Below, piece by piece: positions 26,130-35,033 of a DNA stretch of 64,000 nt. The first letter of the stretch is position 1. Each line of letters begins with the position of its first letter. The DNA comes from PLanc-01 sp035342095 (GTDB lineage Bacteria > Planctomycetota > Phycisphaerae > Sedimentisphaerales > Anaerobacaceae): positions 1-64,000 of the forward strand of contig DAOQWL010000020.1 in NCBI GenBank assembly GCA_035342095.1, written 5' to 3'. Under the pieces are notes generated by a model. That model searched no databases, was not told the origin of the DNA, and saw nothing but the letters and a program-made list of their open reading frames with translations. The translations under genes were made by a program, and so were the position numbers.

Positions 26130-28282
26130 TTCTCCGTAAGCCCCCAGACCCCGTCCCAGGAAGCCGGAGGATGGGTGGCCAGGTTGGCACAACGTTGAGC
26201 GTAACTCCTCGCAGCAGGATCGTCCGGCAGTTGCTCGAAGATTGCCTTGGCCCCTGCGAAGTCCCCTTCGCGGAAGCGAGCCAGTCCGGCGGCAAACGTC
26301 TCCCAGCCGGTGGGCGCCGGGTCCGACGCGAATCCCGTCAGCTCATAGACCTCGACCGCGGTTTTGCGACCGACCACGCGAAGGTCCGCCAGCTTGCGTC
26401 CGCGGAACTCGGACGACGCCTGTCGCCAGGTGCTGCCGGAGACCATGGTCTCCGTGCCGAAAGCCTTGTTGGCGCCCTCCAGACGGGAGGCCAGGTTCGC
26501 GGCGTCGCCCAGGATCGTGTAGTTGAACCGTTTGCGGGAACCCATGTTGCCGACGACGACGTCGCCTGTATTGAGGCCGATCCTCATTCTCAGCGTGGCC
26601 CCGGTCCGCTGCAGAAAACCGTCTCGCAGCTCGGTGAGCCGGCGCTGACATCGCATCGCGGCGCGGCAGGCTCGGACCGCGTGGTCCGCCTGGCCCAGCG
26701 GAGCGTTCCAGAACGCGATGATCGCGTCGCCCTCGTACTTGTCGAGCGTGCCGCCTTCCTCCATGATGATGTCGGTCATCTCGGTGAGGTAGTCGTTCAG
26801 CAGGGTGGTCAGCTCGACCGGGCCCAGCTTCTCGGAGAAGGTCGAGAAACCCGCCAGGTCGGTGAACATGATCGTCAGCTCGCGTTTCTCGCCGCCGAGT
26901 TGGAGGTGCTTGGGGTCGCGGATGATCCTCTCGATCACATCGCCGCTGAGGTAGTGACGGAACGCCTGTTTGATGAAGGCCTTCTGTCGTCCCTCCGTCC
27001 AGTAGTTCGCGGCCAGCGCGCCGACCATGCCCATCGCCGATCCGCCAGTCTGGGCGACGACCGGCCACCACAAGCCTCTGGCATAGGCAGCAAATCCGAT
27101 CGCCAGCGGCGCTGCGAGCCAGAGGATGGCCAGCGGTCCCGCCTGCCACCATTTGCCGCCGTAAGTCAGGGAGATCGCGGCGGCCAGGGCAGCGAGCAGG
27201 ACGCCGGGAATGACCATGGATGCCGGCGACTCGGCAATGAAAGAGTCGGTGAGCAGGTTGTCGACGAACGTCGCGTGCAGAACGACGCCGGGACACTTCG
27301 GATTGACCGGGGTGGGCCGCAGGTCCAGCAGACCCGGCGCGCTGTATCCCACGAAGACGTAGCAGTCCTTGAATACCTCCGGCGACAACACGGGAGCCTC
27401 GCCCGATTGCAGACGCAGCTCCGATTGGATAACCGCGGCGAGCGAGAACGCCTCCGGCAAGCCCTCTCGACCGCGGAATCGCAGAATCGTTCTGCCTTGC
27501 CGGTCGAGAGGAACGACCTTGTCGCCCACGCGCAGTTGCCGGCCCGACACAGTGACCCTTGGCGGGGCTGCCGCGGCGGTTGCGCGGGCATTGGGGTCCT
27601 GCAAGGCGTTGGGATCGGTCCAGGAGGAAGGAGGGCACAGCCAAGCTGCCAGTCCGAGCGTCGGGATGGCGACCCTGTCGAATCGGCGGAAGGTCTCGAT
27701 CCGACGGAAGACGCCATCGGGATCGGCCGAGCCGCTGACATGGCCCATTGCCGCCGTACCAGCGGCTATCTCCGGAACCGGGAACGACAAGTTGACGTCC
27801 TGGGCCATGGCGGGCAGGTCAACCTGGAGATCCGGACGCGGCACGTAGTCCGGCCACGCCTTTCGCATCCCTCCCGACATGGCCGCCATGACCGTCGGCG
27901 TACCGGCTCGCAGACCCTGTCCCAGCGCCTCGTCGTCGGGCACTCCCCGTGCGGACGGTTCGGTGAAGAGCACGTCAATGGCGAGGGCCCTGGCGCCGGC
28001 CCTCGCACAGAACGCAGGGATCACGCTGTACACCTCGCGCGGCCAGGGCCAGCCCCAATCCGGATTCTCCTGCTGCGCCCAGTCGAGACTGGCCCGGTCC
28101 AGCAGGATCAGCTTCACTCTGGACGAGGGAGTCTCTCGCTGCGAGAAGTACTTCGCTCGCCAGGTCCACGAGGGGGCTTCCCAGGAATCGAGCCAACCGG
28201 CCCACCACAGCGATAACGCTATGGTCCCGGCAACCAAGCCGATTCCGGTTCCTCGCAGACACTTGCCGTCGAGCTTGAACAT
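26126..28282 (-). CDS. CHASE2-domain class III adenylate cyclase
   Basis: 718 aa. The order is an N-terminal TM (IGLVAGTIALSLWWAG), an extracytoplasmic CHASE2 sensor (about 35-340; LILLDRASLDWAQ, ARALAIDVLFTEPS), a cluster of about three TM helices (about 345-430), then a class III cyclase domain (about 465-650). Metal-binding Asp475 (FTDLAGF) and Asp519 (KYEGDAIIAFW), adenine-specifying Lys515 and Thr589 (YTILGDAANLASR), and the transition-state Asn/Arg of AANLASR are all present. It should be active and ATP-selective (Lys/Thr as in cyanobacterial CyaC). First gene of a three-gene operon; AGGA lies 8 nt before the ATG. Confidence 0.92.
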   Translation of the reverse strand: MFKLDGKCLRGTGIGLVAGTIALSLWWAGWLDSWEAPSWTWRAKYFSQRETPSSRVKLILLDRASLDWAQQENPDWGWPWPREVYSVIPAFCARAGARALAIDVLFTEPSARGVPDDEALGQGLRAGTPTVMAAMSGGMRKAWPDYVPRPDLQVDLPAMAQDVNLSFPVPEIAAGTAAMGHVSGSADPDGVFRRIETFRRFDRVAIPTLGLAAWLCPPSSWTDPNALQDPNARATAAAAPPRVTVSGRQLRVGDKVVPLDRQGRTILRFRGREGLPEAFSLAAVIQSELRLQSGEAPVLSPEVFKDCYVFVGYSAPGLLDLRPTPVNPKCPGVVLHATFVDNLLTDSFIAESPASMVIPGVLLAALAAAISLTYGGKWWQAGPLAILWLAAPLAIGFAAYARGLWWPVVAQTGGSAMGMVGALAANYWTEGRQKAFIKQAFRHYLSGDVIERIIRDPKHLQLGGEKRELTIMFTDLAGFSTFSEKLGPVELTTLLNDYLTEMTDIIMEEGGTLDKYEGDAIIAFWNAPLGQADHAVRACRAAMRCQRRLTELRDGFLQRTGATLRMRIGLNTGDVVVGNMGSRKRFNYTILGDAANLASRLEGANKAFGTETMVSGSTWRQASSEFRGRKLADLRVVGRKTAVEVYELTGFASDPAPTGWETFAAGLARFREGDFAGAKAIFEQLPDDPAARSYAQRCANLATHPPASWDGVWGLTEK

Positions 28283-28315
28283 GCTGTTCTTCCTACCGAC
28301 CGGTGCCAGTCGTTC

Positions 28316-28352
28316 GTAGTGACGCCGTGAGGCGTTTTCTACGCCCTCACGG
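28316..28352. repeat. Palindromic REP-like hairpin between M48 and cyclase genes
   Basis: CCGTGAGGCGT (28325-28335), loop TTTCT, then ACGCCCTCACGG (28341-28352) with one bulge. The overlapping minus-strand text AACGCCTCACGGCGTCAC recurs, with one change, near 56142-56165. It may act as a transcript boundary between the M48 pair and the cyclase operon. Confidence 0.5.
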
Positions 28353-28380
28353 GCACACTATGAACGGTGCCTGCGGGATT

Positions 28381-29307
28381 CTACTGTCCTGCTATGATGG
28401 ACTGCATGGCTGCGGCGAACCGCTGCTGGCGAACCGTATTGAGGGGCAACCCGGTATCGACCACATCCCCACGAAGCGATTCCAGCCGACTCGACGCGGA
28501 AGGATGCGTCTTGGCGAACCCGAGTCCGCCCGAGTGGCTCAGCCGTTCGTCCATCCGCTGGAGCATGGTGACAATCGCGGTTTCCGGATAGCCGGCGCGG
28601 CGCAGGATTTCCACTGCTCCGGCATCCGCACGGAGTTCCTGTTTTCGCGAGTAGCCGCCGACCGTCAAGGTCTTGACCACGTCGCCTACCGATCCTTCGA
28701 ATTCCTCAGTCAGCGCGGCCAATTCTTCGCCACCCAGTTGCTTGGCGGTCTCGGCGCCGATGATCGTGAAGGCCTCCGTCAGACGACCCTGTTTGATCGC
28801 GCCGAGTCCGTGCTTCATGGTGACGTGGCAGATCTCATGCGCCAGCACCGCGGCCAGCTCGTCCTCGTTCTGGCAGCATCGGATCATGCCTCGCGTGACG
28901 AGGATCAGCCCGCCGGGCGCCGCAAAGGCGTTGATCTCATCCGAGTCCAGCAGGACGAAATGATAGCCGCCGAAGGTCTCGGGGCGGTTGGAGAAGATCG
29001 CGAGCGACTGGCCCAGCAGATTCAGGTAGGCGTTGGCCTCGGGCCGGTCCAGCGGGGGGTAGCTCTGGAACACCGTGGCCGCTACTGCTCGCCCGATGTA
29101 GTACTCCTGTTCCGGCGTCAGGTCCTGAAACGTCTTGTCGACCGCCTGGGCGCCGCGTTTGACGGATTCCGCTTCGCTGTCGGTCAGCACGCCCGTTGCT
29201 CTGCCCACTTCCGCGCCCACATCGCCCACCGTCTCGCACCCGCAGAACAGCAGTGTGATCGGCAGGCTCGCCAGAATGCTCATTGCCAACCAGTATCTCC
29301 CGTTCAT
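28381..29307 (-). CDS. Lipoprotein M48-family zinc metallopeptidase
   Basis: 308 aa. A signal with lipobox LFCGC is followed by TPEQEYYIGRAVA and the catalytic HEICH (HExxH) in LAAVLAHEICHVTMKH. The third zinc ligand is in the downstream helix QELRADAGAVEILRRAGY. INAFAAPGGLILVTRGM is the family's substrate-strand motif. BepA/LoiP-like members act in envelope quality control. The start overlaps the SH3 gene stop by 4 nt (ATGA), indicating translational coupling. Confidence 0.9.
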   Translation of the reverse strand: MNGRYWLAMSILASLPITLLFCGCETVGDVGAEVGRATGVLTDSEAESVKRGAQAVDKTFQDLTPEQEYYIGRAVAATVFQSYPPLDRPEANAYLNLLGQSLAIFSNRPETFGGYHFVLLDSDEINAFAAPGGLILVTRGMIRCCQNEDELAAVLAHEICHVTMKHGLGAIKQGRLTEAFTIIGAETAKQLGGEELAALTEEFEGSVGDVVKTLTVGGYSRKQELRADAGAVEILRRAGYPETAIVTMLQRMDERLSHSGGLGFAKTHPSASSRLESLRGDVVDTGLPLNTVRQQRFAAAMQSIIAGQ

Positions 29308-29768
29308 TGGGCACCTCCCTGCAGGCTGCCCTGCGCCCGGAATGCCTCGATCTGGGCGGGGTCGACCACGAACTTCGACATGCGGTCCACCCAGGTGTAG
29401 TCCAGCTTCCCGTCCGCCTTCATTTTGTTCTCGACCTGTTCGTTGAAGCCGAAGCCCGCCAGGGAGGTTTCATCGGAGGAAACGCCCGTGGCGGCATCGC
29501 CGGTCCCTGCGCTCATGGCGATCTTCTTCTTGGTGAGCGTTGACTCGTGCAGCCAGCCGGTGACGCCGTTGGGCAGGGTCACCGGATACCAGCCGTTCTG
29601 CAGCGTTCCCGTCTGAACCGATGCGCCGTATGCGACGTCGGCGACGACTTTGCCCAGTTGAGAGGGGGTCGCTCGGACCTTGGCGTTGCGCACCTGCACA
29701 TTCAGTGTCCCTGCGAGTGCTGTGCCGGCACAGATCGCCAGCAGCACTGCAACAACTCTGATCCTCAT
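29304..29768 (-). CDS. Exported SH3-domain protein
   Basis: 154 aa. Signal peptide VVAVLLAICAGTALA. A bacterial SH3 (SH3b) domain occupies residues 20-80 (NVQVRNAKVRATPSQLGKVV, ASVQTGTLQNGWYPV, GVTGWLHESTL). A short helical tail follows (KFVVDPAQIEAFR). SH3b domains often bind peptidoglycan or peptides. It is coupled to the M48 peptidase by a 4-nt overlap, so it may recruit or regulate it (inference). GGAG lies 6 nt before ATG 29768. Confidence 0.8.
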   Translation of the reverse strand: MRIRVVAVLLAICAGTALAGTLNVQVRNAKVRATPSQLGKVVADVAYGASVQTGTLQNGWYPVTLPNGVTGWLHESTLTKKKIAMSAGTGDAATGVSSDETSLAGFGFNEQVENKMKADGKLDYTWVDRMSKFVVDPAQIEAFRAQGSLQGGAQ

Positions 29769-29843
29769 ATGTGTCTCCCTTGAAAGCACATTCTCTTGTC
29801 GCTGTCCGATGCCCGAAAGACGCATCGCATAGCACATCGCACC

Positions 29844-29871
29844 ATGATATCCATTGCCGGCGCGAAAGCAA
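29844..29871 (-). promoter_or_regulatory. Putative promoter of the SH3-M48 operon
   Basis: Minus strand: TTGCTT (29866-29871), a 16-nt spacer and TATCAT (29844-29849), about 76 nt before the SH3 gene. Modest match. Confidence 0.4.
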
Positions 29872-29958
29872 GCGATCCTGTGCGCCGACCCCTGTAGTCC
29901 CTGGCGTCAAGCATGGCATCATGGTACCATGGCGGTCGTCAATGGAAAGGGCGTTGTG

Positions 29959-32900
29959 ATGGTGCATCGGGCGAAGGTAGTGATAGCCGCTGTGGTTGCG
30001 GCGATGGCGGCAGGGACGGTCTGTCGCGGGGCTCAGTTCATATGGCTGGAGGGCGAAGCGGGCCAGGCGAATGTTGCGGTCAACAACAGCGGCTGGGGCA
30101 ACACCCACTTCCTGTCCGAAGGCAAGTGGATGCACGTTTCCATCGACGCGGAGAAGGTCGATGCCGAGGTGAAGGCCGAAGCGGTCCTCATCCAGTACCG
30201 CTTCGACGTGAAAAAGGCCGCCCGGCACGAGGTCTGGAGCCGGATCGGGTTCGAGTTCGCACGCTCGATGTTCGAGTACCGCATCGACGAGGGCCCCTGG
30301 AAGGCGATCCGTCCCGACGATCTGACGACCGACTTGATGGAGATTGCCTTCTTCTGCGAAGTTGCCTGGATTCACATGGGGGACGCCCAGCTCGGCGCGG
30401 GTGGGCATGTCCTGGAGATCCGCATCCCCAAGACCAAGGACAAGGATGGCAAGACCCAGCGCATCCTCTATGCCTGTGACGCGATCTGCCTGACGGACGG
30501 TCCGTTCCATCCGAATTCCAGGTACAAGCCCGACGAGACCGGGCGCGACGAAAAGGACGAAGCAGCATTGAAGCATGTCTTCCAGCTTCCCGAAGCACCC
30601 ACGGGGGCGCGGTCCAGCGTCTCTCTCAAGGGGGTGTGGGAAGTGACCCGCGACGACGAGCAGACGCCCGGCGAAGTGGCCGAGCCGATCAAGTCGCTGC
30701 CTCAGACGACGTTCTTCAAGGCCATCGAAGTGCCGTCGGACAAGAACGTCAGCCGGCCGGACCTGCTGTTTGCCCACCGGCTCTGGTACCGCACGCGGGT
30801 CCACGTGCCTGCGAGTCTGGCCGGTCGGGCGTTCTTCATCGAGTTCCCCCAGAACAGCCTGAACACGACGGTCTACGTTAACGGCGTCTACTGTGGCTTC
30901 GAGAAGAACCCGTTCTGCCGGTTCCAGATCGACGTGACGAAGGGCGTCAGGCCGGGACAGACCAACGAGGTCTGGGTCGGCATCCGCGACGCCTGGTACG
31001 GTCGGACCGCGGACCCGGATCGCCCGTTCAAGCTCCGCCGGACCTTCAACACGCCCATCAAGTTCTTCCACGACGGCTTCCAGGATCTGGACTACCCGAT
31101 CTGGAACTCGCCGCAGTCGGGCATCCTGTGCACGCCGATGTTCGTCGCGGCCGGTGGAATCTATGCGTCCGACGTCTTCGTCAAGCCGCTCGTGGATCGC
31201 AAGCAGCTTGAAGCCGAGGTCACGCTGAGCAACAGCACCACGAAGGACGCCTCCGGCCAGATCCGCTGGGAGGCGGTCAACGACGCGACCGGGCAGGTCG
31301 AGAAGGTGTTTGTCGCCAGGCCCTTCACGGTTCCTGCAGGCCGGGCGCAGACACTCACGCTCAACGACGCGTGGACGAATCCGAAGCTCTGGTGGCCCGA
31401 CACGCCGAACTTGTATCGGCTTCGCACCCTCGTCGTGGTTGGTGGCAAGACGCTCGATACGAGCGAGACCACCTTCGGCTATCGCCAGTGGAAGATCGAA
31501 GGACACAAGTTCACCCTCAACGGCGTTGTCTGGCACCTGTGGGCAGACCTGATCGGGGAACGGGGTCCGACCGCGGAGAGCTTCGTGACCGCCTATCGGC
31601 AGGCCAACGTCCGCCTGATGCGATATATGACCGCCGGACAGGGTGGCGACAACACGCTCTGGTATGGGATGGAGCCCCCCGAGGCGTTGGACTTCATGGA
31701 CCGCAACGGGCTGGTCGTCCGACGAAACACCTCGCTCGACGGCGAGGCCATCGGCTCGAACTTCTCCGAGAATGATGCAGAGATCTGCAAGAAGCAGGGC
31801 GGCTCGAAGATGAAGGTCAAGCTCATGCAGAACTGGCGGGACCAGTGCGTCGCCCAGGTCAAAGGCGAGCGCAACCACCCTTCGATCCAGATCTGGTCCA
31901 TCGAGAATGAGTTCGCTTTCATCAACCTGATCAACCTGCTGGGCAACAGTCCTCTCATGGATGAGTACGAGGCACAGATCGCCAAGTGCCACGACGTGGT
32001 CATGGCGGTCGATCCGACGCGAAGCGTTATGACCGACGGCGGCGGCGCGATGAAGGACAACACGCTCGCTGTGCATGGCGATCACTACGTCGCCACCCTG
32101 GACGTCCGCTACCCCGACCAGGCGTATGAGCCATTCGCCGAGGGCGGCGGGCGGGGCCGCTGGAAGTGGGACATGACCCGGCCTCGCTACATCGGCGAGG
32201 ATTTCTACGCCAACGGCATCAACCCGGCCGACTATGCCATGTGGGGCGGCGAGGTCGCGTTCACAGGCAAGGCCGCGACGAAGGACGCTGTCGCGACGTG
32301 CTATCGCATGTTGCAGGAGGGCTACCGCTGGAGCGGTCTCTACGCGGGCTGGCACTTCTGGGTCGGTGGCGAGGGGGGCGAACGGTCCCGCGTCGCCAAT
32401 GCGCCGCGTGCGGTCCTCGTGCGACAGTGGGATTGGACTTTCGCGTCGGGCGAGAAGGCCCTTCGCACGTTCGGCGTATTCAACGACACGCAGTACGCGG
32501 ACTCCATCGCGTTCACCCGCGTGCTGACGATGGGCGGCAAAGAGGCCTATCGCAAGACTTCGCAGCACGACGTGAAGCCCGGTACCGCTGAGAAGTTCGA
32601 CGAGACGATCCCGATGCCCAGAGTGGACAGCCGGCAGGAGGGCGAGCTGCTCATGACGCTCTCGGTTCAGGGCAAGGAGATCTTCCGCGACACGAAGGCC
32701 GTCTCCGTTCTGCCTGCGGCTACGGTCGCCAGCGGGGCTCCGGTCGGTGTGTACGACCCCAAAGGCAAGCTCAAGGCGTTCCTCGATCCCGCCGGCATCA
32801 AGTGCGTCCAGGTCGCGAGTCTGGAGAGCCTGCCGCAGGTGAAGGTCCTGATCGTCGGACCCGACGCCCTGAGCGAGACCGACGCGACATCGACTGCGTT

Positions 32901-35022
32901 GGCGGCCTTTGCCTCCACGGGTCGGGCGGTGATCGTACTCGATCAGGCGAACGTCTTGAAGTACCAGGCGCTGCCCGCGGAGATGGAGCCTGCGGAACGA
33001 ACCCGTCGGAATGACTTCGGCATGGAAATCCCCGCAGCCGACGGCAAGACCGCGTTCATCGAGGACGCCTCCCACCCCGCGCTCGACGGCCTGAAGGACA
33101 AGGACTTCTTCACCTGGCCGGGCGACCACTGGGTGTACCGCAACGCCTACGTGAAGCCCGTCCGGGGCGGCAAGAGCCTGATCCAGGTTGGGCCCAGGTT
33201 GCTCAACAGCGCCCTGGTCGAAGTCCCGGTCGGCAACGGCGTGATGTGCTTGTGCCAACTCGCCATCGGCGCCAAGCTCGATCAGTCCGTCGTGGCGCAG
33301 AGGCTCCTCGTGAACCTGCTCGAGTATGGGCGGGCCTACAAGCTCCAGACCGCCAACGTCGCCGCGGTGATTGCCGATGAGCAGCTCGGCAAGGCGATGG
33401 ACGCCATCGGCGTGCAGTACAGCCGAGCGGCGGACGCGCTCTCTGCGATCGGCGATGCAGACAAGAAGATCGCGGTGATCTCCGCGACGCCCGCCAGTCT
33501 CAAGGTCCTGGCAAGCAACACAGGCAAGGTCGAGGCCTTCTGGAATCGCGGCGGCTACGTCCTCCTGCACGGCCTGACGCCCGAGGGCCTCGCAGACTAC
33601 AACAAGCTCGTCGGCTTCGAGCATGTCGTCCGCAAGTTCAAACGTGAGCGAGTGACTTTCCCGCCTGTCCGCAATCCGCTGACCAGCGGCCTGACCACCG
33701 GCGACGTCACCCTGCTCTCCGGCAAGCGGATCTTCGGCTGGACCGCCGACGAGTACGTCGCCTCCGACGTGTTCACCTACATCGTTGACATCGACGAAAT
33801 TGCGCCGTTCGCGACGAGCACCTTCTTCGGATGGGACAACATGACCAACGGCTTCGTCGGCTCGGACGGCTGGCCCCTGATCATGGACTTCGAGGCGCCC
33901 GCGGACGGCAAGCCCTACGAGTTCGCGATCACGCTACCCCGCGAGGAGACGATCACTGAGTACATCCACGATCAATCGGTCAACTACAACCCGACCGGCA
34001 GCGTGACCCTGCTGTTCGACGGCAAGGACCCGGTGAAGTTCGACCTCACGCCCGACGGCGAAGCGGTGAGTTGTCCCATCAATCCGCCTCGCAAGGCCAA
34101 GGTGCTCACCGTCCGGCTCGGCGACTACGAGTTTGCGCCCGGCAAGGCCAAGAACATCGGCATGGACAACATCCAGATCAAGGTCCAGCGTCCCGCCCAG
34201 TTCACGCAGGCCGTCAAGCCCATGCTGAACGTCGGCGCCATGGTGCAATACGCCAAGGGCTCGGGTGGGGTCGTCCTGTGCAACCTGAGCCTCCAGGACA
34301 ACGAGACCGTTCCCGTCAACCAGACGAAGAAACGGACGATCCTGGCGACCGTGCTGCGGAACCTCAAGGCGCCGTTCGCGGGCAAGACCGTCATCGCGGG
34401 AGCGGATGTGGACTACATGCCCATCGACATCCACACGAAGGCGACCACCTACAAAGATGAGCGAGGTTTCTTCGGCGACAGGAGCCGGACGTTCAAAGGG
34501 CTCCCGGCTGGCCGACAGCGTTTCATGGGCGTGGACTACGACGTCTACGAGATGCCGACCTCGCCCGTGCCGCAGGTGCTCATGCTCGCAGGGGAGGGTC
34601 TGCCCAAGGATCTGCCCAGCGAGATCACCGGCATTCCGATCCGCGCCAGGGCCGATGCGTTGTTCTTCCTGCACACCGCCAGACTGGGTCGCCGAATGAA
34701 CGACGAGGACAGGCGCGAACACAGGAAGCTCGCGATCTTCAAGTACGTCGTGCGGTACGTTGACGGCAAGAGCGAGGAGGTGCCCATCTACTCGGAGATC
34801 GACATCGACCACTACGTGCAGAAGTCTCCTCGCGCGTTGCCCGGCGCCCAGGTTGCCTGGGTCGGGTCCTACGAGAACAGCGAGGACAAGGCGGTCGCCT
34901 ACGCCAGGCAGTGGAACAATCCGCACCCGGATGTGGAGATTGCATCCGTGGACATGGTCTACATCGACAAGGAACTGGGCGTCCCGGCCCTCTTGGCGAT
35001 CACCGCCGCGAAGGCCAGATAG
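29959..35022 (+). CDS. Giant exported GH2-type glycoside hydrolase
   Basis: 1687 aa with signal peptide (VVIAAVVAAMAAGTVCRG). An N-terminal beta domain (FIWLEGEAGQANV) is followed by GH2 sugar-binding and immunoglobulin-like domains (VRPGQTNEVWVGIRDAWYG, NPKLWWPDTPNLYRL). The catalytic barrel carries acid/base Glu651 in WSIENEF and probable nucleophile Glu747 in YIGEDF. About 850 residues of extra beta/Rossmann-like domains follow (VLIVGPDAL, GRAVIVLDQ). This is far longer than typical GH2 enzymes (600-1100 aa). Likely a beta-galactosidase- or beta-glucuronidase-like enzyme on a complex polysaccharide. GGAAAGG precedes ATG 29959. It forms an operon with the CBM9-like gene 11 nt downstream. 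Confidence 0.82.
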   Translation: MVHRAKVVIAAVVAAMAAGTVCRGAQFIWLEGEAGQANVAVNNSGWGNTHFLSEGKWMHVSIDAEKVDAEVKAEAVLIQYRFDVKKAARHEVWSRIGFEFARSMFEYRIDEGPWKAIRPDDLTTDLMEIAFFCEVAWIHMGDAQLGAGGHVLEIRIPKTKDKDGKTQRILYACDAICLTDGPFHPNSRYKPDETGRDEKDEAALKHVFQLPEAPTGARSSVSLKGVWEVTRDDEQTPGEVAEPIKSLPQTTFFKAIEVPSDKNVSRPDLLFAHRLWYRTRVHVPASLAGRAFFIEFPQNSLNTTVYVNGVYCGFEKNPFCRFQIDVTKGVRPGQTNEVWVGIRDAWYGRTADPDRPFKLRRTFNTPIKFFHDGFQDLDYPIWNSPQSGILCTPMFVAAGGIYASDVFVKPLVDRKQLEAEVTLSNSTTKDASGQIRWEAVNDATGQVEKVFVARPFTVPAGRAQTLTLNDAWTNPKLWWPDTPNLYRLRTLVVVGGKTLDTSETTFGYRQWKIEGHKFTLNGVVWHLWADLIGERGPTAESFVTAYRQANVRLMRYMTAGQGGDNTLWYGMEPPEALDFMDRNGLVVRRNTSLDGEAIGSNFSENDAEICKKQGGSKMKVKLMQNWRDQCVAQVKGERNHPSIQIWSIENEFAFINLINLLGNSPLMDEYEAQIAKCHDVVMAVDPTRSVMTDGGGAMKDNTLAVHGDHYVATLDVRYPDQAYEPFAEGGGRGRWKWDMTRPRYIGEDFYANGINPADYAMWGGEVAFTGKAATKDAVATCYRMLQEGYRWSGLYAGWHFWVGGEGGERSRVANAPRAVLVRQWDWTFASGEKALRTFGVFNDTQYADSIAFTRVLTMGGKEAYRKTSQHDVKPGTAEKFDETIPMPRVDSRQEGELLMTLSVQGKEIFRDTKAVSVLPAATVASGAPVGVYDPKGKLKAFLDPAGIKCVQVASLESLPQVKVLIVGPDALSETDATSTALAAFASTGRAVIVLDQANVLKYQALPAEMEPAERTRRNDFGMEIPAADGKTAFIEDASHPALDGLKDKDFFTWPGDHWVYRNAYVKPVRGGKSLIQVGPRLLNSALVEVPVGNGVMCLCQLAIGAKLDQSVVAQRLLVNLLEYGRAYKLQTANVAAVIADEQLGKAMDAIGVQYSRAADALSAIGDADKKIAVISATPASLKVLASNTGKVEAFWNRGGYVLLHGLTPEGLADYNKLVGFEHVVRKFKRERVTFPPVRNPLTSGLTTGDVTLLSGKRIFGWTADEYVASDVFTYIVDIDEIAPFATSTFFGWDNMTNGFVGSDGWPLIMDFEAPADGKPYEFAITLPREETITEYIHDQSVNYNPTGSVTLLFDGKDPVKFDLTPDGEAVSCPINPPRKAKVLTVRLGDYEFAPGKAKNIGMDNIQIKVQRPAQFTQAVKPMLNVGAMVQYAKGSGGVVLCNLSLQDNETVPVNQTKKRTILATVLRNLKAPFAGKTVIAGADVDYMPIDIHTKATTYKDERGFFGDRSRTFKGLPAGRQRFMGVDYDVYEMPTSPVPQVLMLAGEGLPKDLPSEITGIPIRARADALFFLHTARLGRRMNDEDRREHRKLAIFKYVVRYVDGKSEEVPIYSEIDIDHYVQKSPRALPGAQVAWVGSYENSEDKAVAYARQWNNPHPDVEIASVDMVYIDKELGVPALLAITAAKAR

Positions 35023-35033
35023 GAGGAATCGCT

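Noticed and set aside
31370..31420. RHAELVSAS-like repeat text
   Set aside because: It is only the other-frame reading of GH2 coding sequence, so I do not call an intergenic repeat there.
29470..33624. Long open frame on the minus strand opposite the GH2 gene
   Set aside because: Repetitive Arg/Leu/Val/Asp-rich composition typical of antisense of high-GC genes; the plus strand has catalytic GH2 motifs.
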